64,000 bases of DNA, taken from assembly GCA_019454045.1 (NCBI GenBank), contig SKCR01017728.1, positions 1 to 64,000 of the forward strand, given 5' to 3'. Positions 61,077 to 64,000 of the stretch are shown here, in pieces. Origin of the DNA: Zanthoxylum bungeanum (lineage: Eukaryota; Streptophyta; Magnoliopsida; Sapindales; Rutaceae). The first letter of the stretch is position 1. The number at the start of each line of letters is the position of its first letter. Below the pieces are notes generated by a model. The model ran no database searches. It was not told the origin of the DNA and saw only the letters and a program-made list of their open reading frames with translations. Position numbers and translations under genes: made by a program.

Positions 61077-62057
61077 TGTTGGACAGTTATGGCCCATAGC
61101 ATCACTATTTGTACAGATCATGGTGTTGTTGTACAAATTAACTATGTGACAAAGGAAATTTCTCTTCTATCATTTCTGATTAGATCACCAAGATGTATAA
61201 ATGAAAGAAGGTCCATATGATTAGTTCCAGATTGATAATATATTAGACAGTATCAATCCATGAAGGTTTAATCATTAAATATCCCTAGTCGTAGTATTAT
61301 CGAGACTGGACATCGATAATACGGAATAGACTAGTATTGCACTTGTGCGTGTTGTGGGAGCACAACGGTATAGTTCTCATATATTTGGGTATAAGATACT
61401 CATGCAAGTGTAATAAGAGGTTGTGTTTACCGATGGTATGGGAAACAGCTTCACTCTGGATAGACCCCTCAGAATTCCATTGGTAGTATGACTATGTGTC
61501 TATGGAAGTTCGAATCAGGGTTGGTGTATTTGGTTCTTAACCTGAGACTTGCACCGCAAATACTTGCGAAAATCAATATAATTTGGTTTTGGTCATCCAG
61601 GGCTTTAAGCGGTTCTGTGTACGCCTCTTCTGGGTATATTGAAAATCTTAGTGTATTGGGTGTGGTGTCGAGATGGAAGTATCACTCCAGTCATAATGGA
61701 GATTTTGATCACGTAGGATACGGAACTGGTTCTCTTATATGTTACAGCTATCGGGATATTATAACTAGGTAATGTTTATCCGATTATAGAGACTAGTTAC
61801 CAGAGATCCGATATGTGCTTCGTACGGGGCAGACACATTTCCAGCCCCAGGCCTTGCACGTGACATCCGATACTGGATCGTAATACGTAATACTACGTAT
61901 ACTACGTATACTACGCCTGATATATATCCCATATTCCAGTAAGGATATTTCTGGAGAATTGGGTAGGCATGGTGCTTTGCTAGAAGCCAACCTTGTCTTG
62001 TAAATTGGTAAAAACGTATTACTAGGTACATACATGTTCGGATAGTCCGACGACCGG
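61077..62057 (+). repeat. Copia family A 3' LTR, second half missing
   Basis: It starts TGTTGGACAG and follows the full LTR at 58102 up to GTCCGACGACCGG, where an Athila-type primer site begins. ORFs at 61488-62149 lie in LTR sequence and have no domain. Confidence 0.87.
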
Positions 62058-62074
62058 CAACGGAGCCAAAAACT
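62058..62074 (-). other. Athila/Tat-type primer-binding site
   Basis: On the minus strand TTTTTGGCTCCGTTGCCGG follows the LTR end. It matches the Athila/Tat primer site for tRNA-Asp (TGGCGCCGTTGCCGG) with one difference. Its last four bases (CCGG) are shared with the copia LTR at the junction, so the limit may be anywhere in 62054-62058. Confidence 0.85.
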
Positions 62075-63213
62075 TGACCGGTGCGTAATCACATGCTTAT
62101 AACGCAAGCGCACGTATCGTTCAAGTAATATAAAAAGTATCGATCCCACGAGGACTTAATACCTAATCTATTAATTTTATGAGGTCAAATGATTACTAGT
62201 ATCTAATAGGTTGATTGATTGATTGATTTCAAAGGGTGAAGATTTTGAATTTAAAAATAAGTAAATAAAATTGCACGAAAGTAGGTTTAAGAAATTTCAA
62301 TATTAAGAAACTATCTAGGGTTGTGAATCTTCTAATATCATTTTAAAGATGGAGTGGTTAATTCATTTTTATGTAATATATCGATTTACTAACCTGGAAT
62401 AATAAATTATGCGAAAGCCTTTGTCGATGGTCAGACGCAAAAACCCAGTCTAACCAAATTGAACCATATGTCTATGTGAACCAAATTATCTGGATTGATT
62501 AATTTTAAGTTCCAATTATGGCTACCCCCGCCCGACAGGTATATGTCTATCCTGTAAGGAAATCTATTAAAAGGTTATCTATCCTCAAGGAAGATCGTGT
62601 GCTATTAAGTTTAAGACTGAAAACAAAAATTCCTTTGCCATGTTTATTTTAGATTTACCAGATAAATCTTATTAATGGCCAATTAACAAGACGCATTAAG
62701 CTTAAGACTTAATAAGTAAACCTTTAAATTACCCAATCTATAAAACAACCCCAGATAACTGGCTTAGTTACGACACATACTTACGGGTAGTAAAAACTTA
62801 AATAAAATAAAAGATATAAAGTAAAATACTGAAAATTAAATGCTGAAAAGTAATTGCTGAAAGTAAATTACTGAAAATAAATGCTGAAAGTAAATTGCTG
62901 AAAAGTAAATTACTGAAAATTAAATGTTGAAAGTAAATTGCGAAAAGTAAATGATGAAAGTAAATTGCTGAAAAGTAAATAAAGTAAAAGTACAATAAAA
63001 TAAAATGCTGAGGTAAAATGATTTACTTTTATTACTTCTATTTTAGATATCTCCCTTAATATAATATATTAACTTTGCATGATAATTACCAACCAGCCAT
63101 ATAGGCGGTATCCAGATTAAGTCAAATTAATAATTAATTACCAACCGACCAATCAGGCGGTATCCAGTTTAGTCAGGTTAAAAATAATTTAAATAATTAC
63201 CAACCGACCAATT
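62075..63213 (-). repeat. Athila-like LTR C (5' LTR), cut by a Ty3-type LTR
   Basis: It starts TGACCGGTGCG on the plus strand and follows LTR A and B through the minisatellite (62820-62990) and into the third GGCGGTATCC repeat, where TGTAACATCC begins at 63214. The primer site beside it shows it is a 5' LTR, so it could be the missing end of element B. Confidence 0.87.
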
Positions 63214-64000
63214 GTAACATCCCAGATTTTCGGGATTGTTCTAGAAGATTCCCGGACGGATATTTTTAGTCTCGGGGACATAATGATAATGAAGAATAAG
63301 AGTTCAAGTGATGTTATATGAGTTGGAATAACAGATTATGAGTTTTAGTCGCGTTGGAAAACACGTGGGATCAAAAGCCGGTTACGCGATTTTCGTAAAA
63401 TGCGTAAAGTTTACTGTTTTGACCAAACAATTAGCGAACGAACTCCGATCAAGTTGATTCTTGAACTAGCGGATTCTTTTTTCCGAGACGGACAACTTTT
63501 GTGTTGAGTAATTTTCGAGAATCGTACCAGAAGGGCTTTTCCGAAAATACCCTTATTAGTAGAGGCATATTCGTAATTTCCGGAATAGATATTTGTTATT
63601 ATATATTATTATTATTATTATTAGGATATACAAAACAGAAAAAAAAAAAGTGGAGATTGTGCAGCGCACGCGTGGAGAGAAAGGGAAATGCCGGCGATGA
63701 TCTGGCCGGATTTGAGGCTGCGCACCGGCGGGGTTTTGTTCATCCGGTGATGGGGAGCACGCCGGTGGCCGGCATCGGTGCTGTGGTCGCCGCAATCGGT
63801 GAGAAAATGGGTGAAGAAGTCGTGCACATGGGTCACCCGGATCCGGATCGTTTCACGGCCCGAGCCACCTACCGAATCGAAGCCGTCGACGAGTACTACG
63901 AGTGTACGGAGTCGGTTTCGCCGAACAACGGCCGGAAGCACGTGAATCGAGGAGGAAAGCGGCGCGTGTACTGTAGCACCCATGTGAACAGTAGCTCCGA
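63214..64000 (+). mobile_element. Ty3/gypsy long LTR, chromovirus-like, copy T2, runs off the window
   Basis: It starts TGTAACATCCCAGATTTTC and follows T1 for its first 790 bases: a GAGTTCAAGTGATGTTAT phrase, the CGGACAACTTTTGTGTTGA motif (about 63487), an (ATT)n tract (63598-63622) and the GC-rich block (63640-64000). ORFs on the minus strand (63556-63983) come from that block. Confidence 0.82.

Larger units (their letters stand above)
52162..62057 (+). mobile_element. Copia family A element, degenerate, both LTRs broken at the same point
   Basis: Order: second half of an LTR (52162-53221), primer site, leader with local repeats, gag, protease, integrase, reverse transcriptase (split by a solo LTR), RNase H, polypurine tract, first half of an LTR (61077-62057). 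The two LTR parts overlap by about 21 bases (TTCNGATAGTCCGACGACCGG). All reading frames carry many stops. Both flanks are Athila-like sequence. Confidence 0.85.

Overview
This is nuclear DNA from a flowering plant, probably a eudicot. It is AT-rich and made almost entirely of nested, decayed LTR retrotransposons and small DNA transposons. I found no intact host gene, rRNA or tRNA. The plant assignment rests on Ty1/copia pol fragments with initiator-Met-type primer sites, an Athila/Tat-type integrase with a tRNA-Asp-type primer site, long LTRs starting TGTAACATCC or TGTAACGACC (typical of Ty3 chromoviruses), an hAT-type MITE and a CACTA end.

Layout. 1-9765: two minus-strand Ty3-type long LTRs side by side (1-4123; 4124-9765), the second split by a copia solo LTR (5468-7013, TSD CCGGA). 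9766-15725: AT-rich DNA with a probable SINE, a large fold-back MITE cluster, a CACTA end and worn gypsy LTR pieces. 15726-22717: minus-strand Athila-like element A (3' LTR with a nested solo LTR, polypurine tract, LOG-like gene fragment, unknown ORF, integrase). 22718-26042: plus-strand Ty3-type LTR inserted in that integrase. 26043-38509: minus-strand copia family B, in which one LTR (27334-31103, carrying an hAT MITE) serves two internal regions; gag-pol is broken. 38510-52161: Athila-like element B with a second, better-kept LOG-like gene, its LTR split by a complete non-autonomous copia element (38752-48176, TSD TAGGG). 52162-62057: dead plus-strand copia family A element with a solo LTR of its own family in its reverse transcriptase. 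62058-63213: primer site and LTR of an Athila-like element (C), cut by another Ty3-type LTR running off the window (63214-64000).

Most notable points. (1) Two copies of one Athila-like lineage carry an intronless LOG (cytokinin-activating phosphoribohydrolase) coding sequence between integrase and 3' LTR, where Athila elements usually keep an env-like ORF. This looks like capture of a host gene from mRNA. (2) The Ty3-type LTRs carry arrays of hairpins with a constant loop and different but self-complementary stems, which is covariation visible by eye in separate copies. (3) The leader of the non-autonomous copia element has two hairpins with the same loop and unrelated stems. (4) A solo LTR nested in element A has six ACGTGG boxes in about 250 bp. 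(5) The copia A element at 52162-62057 looks circularly permuted within its LTR and is flanked by two complementary pieces of an Athila element.

All protein-coding remnants are interrupted. Nothing here appears to encode a working protein as it stands, although LOG copy B is close. Names of families are by recognition of motifs, not database search.
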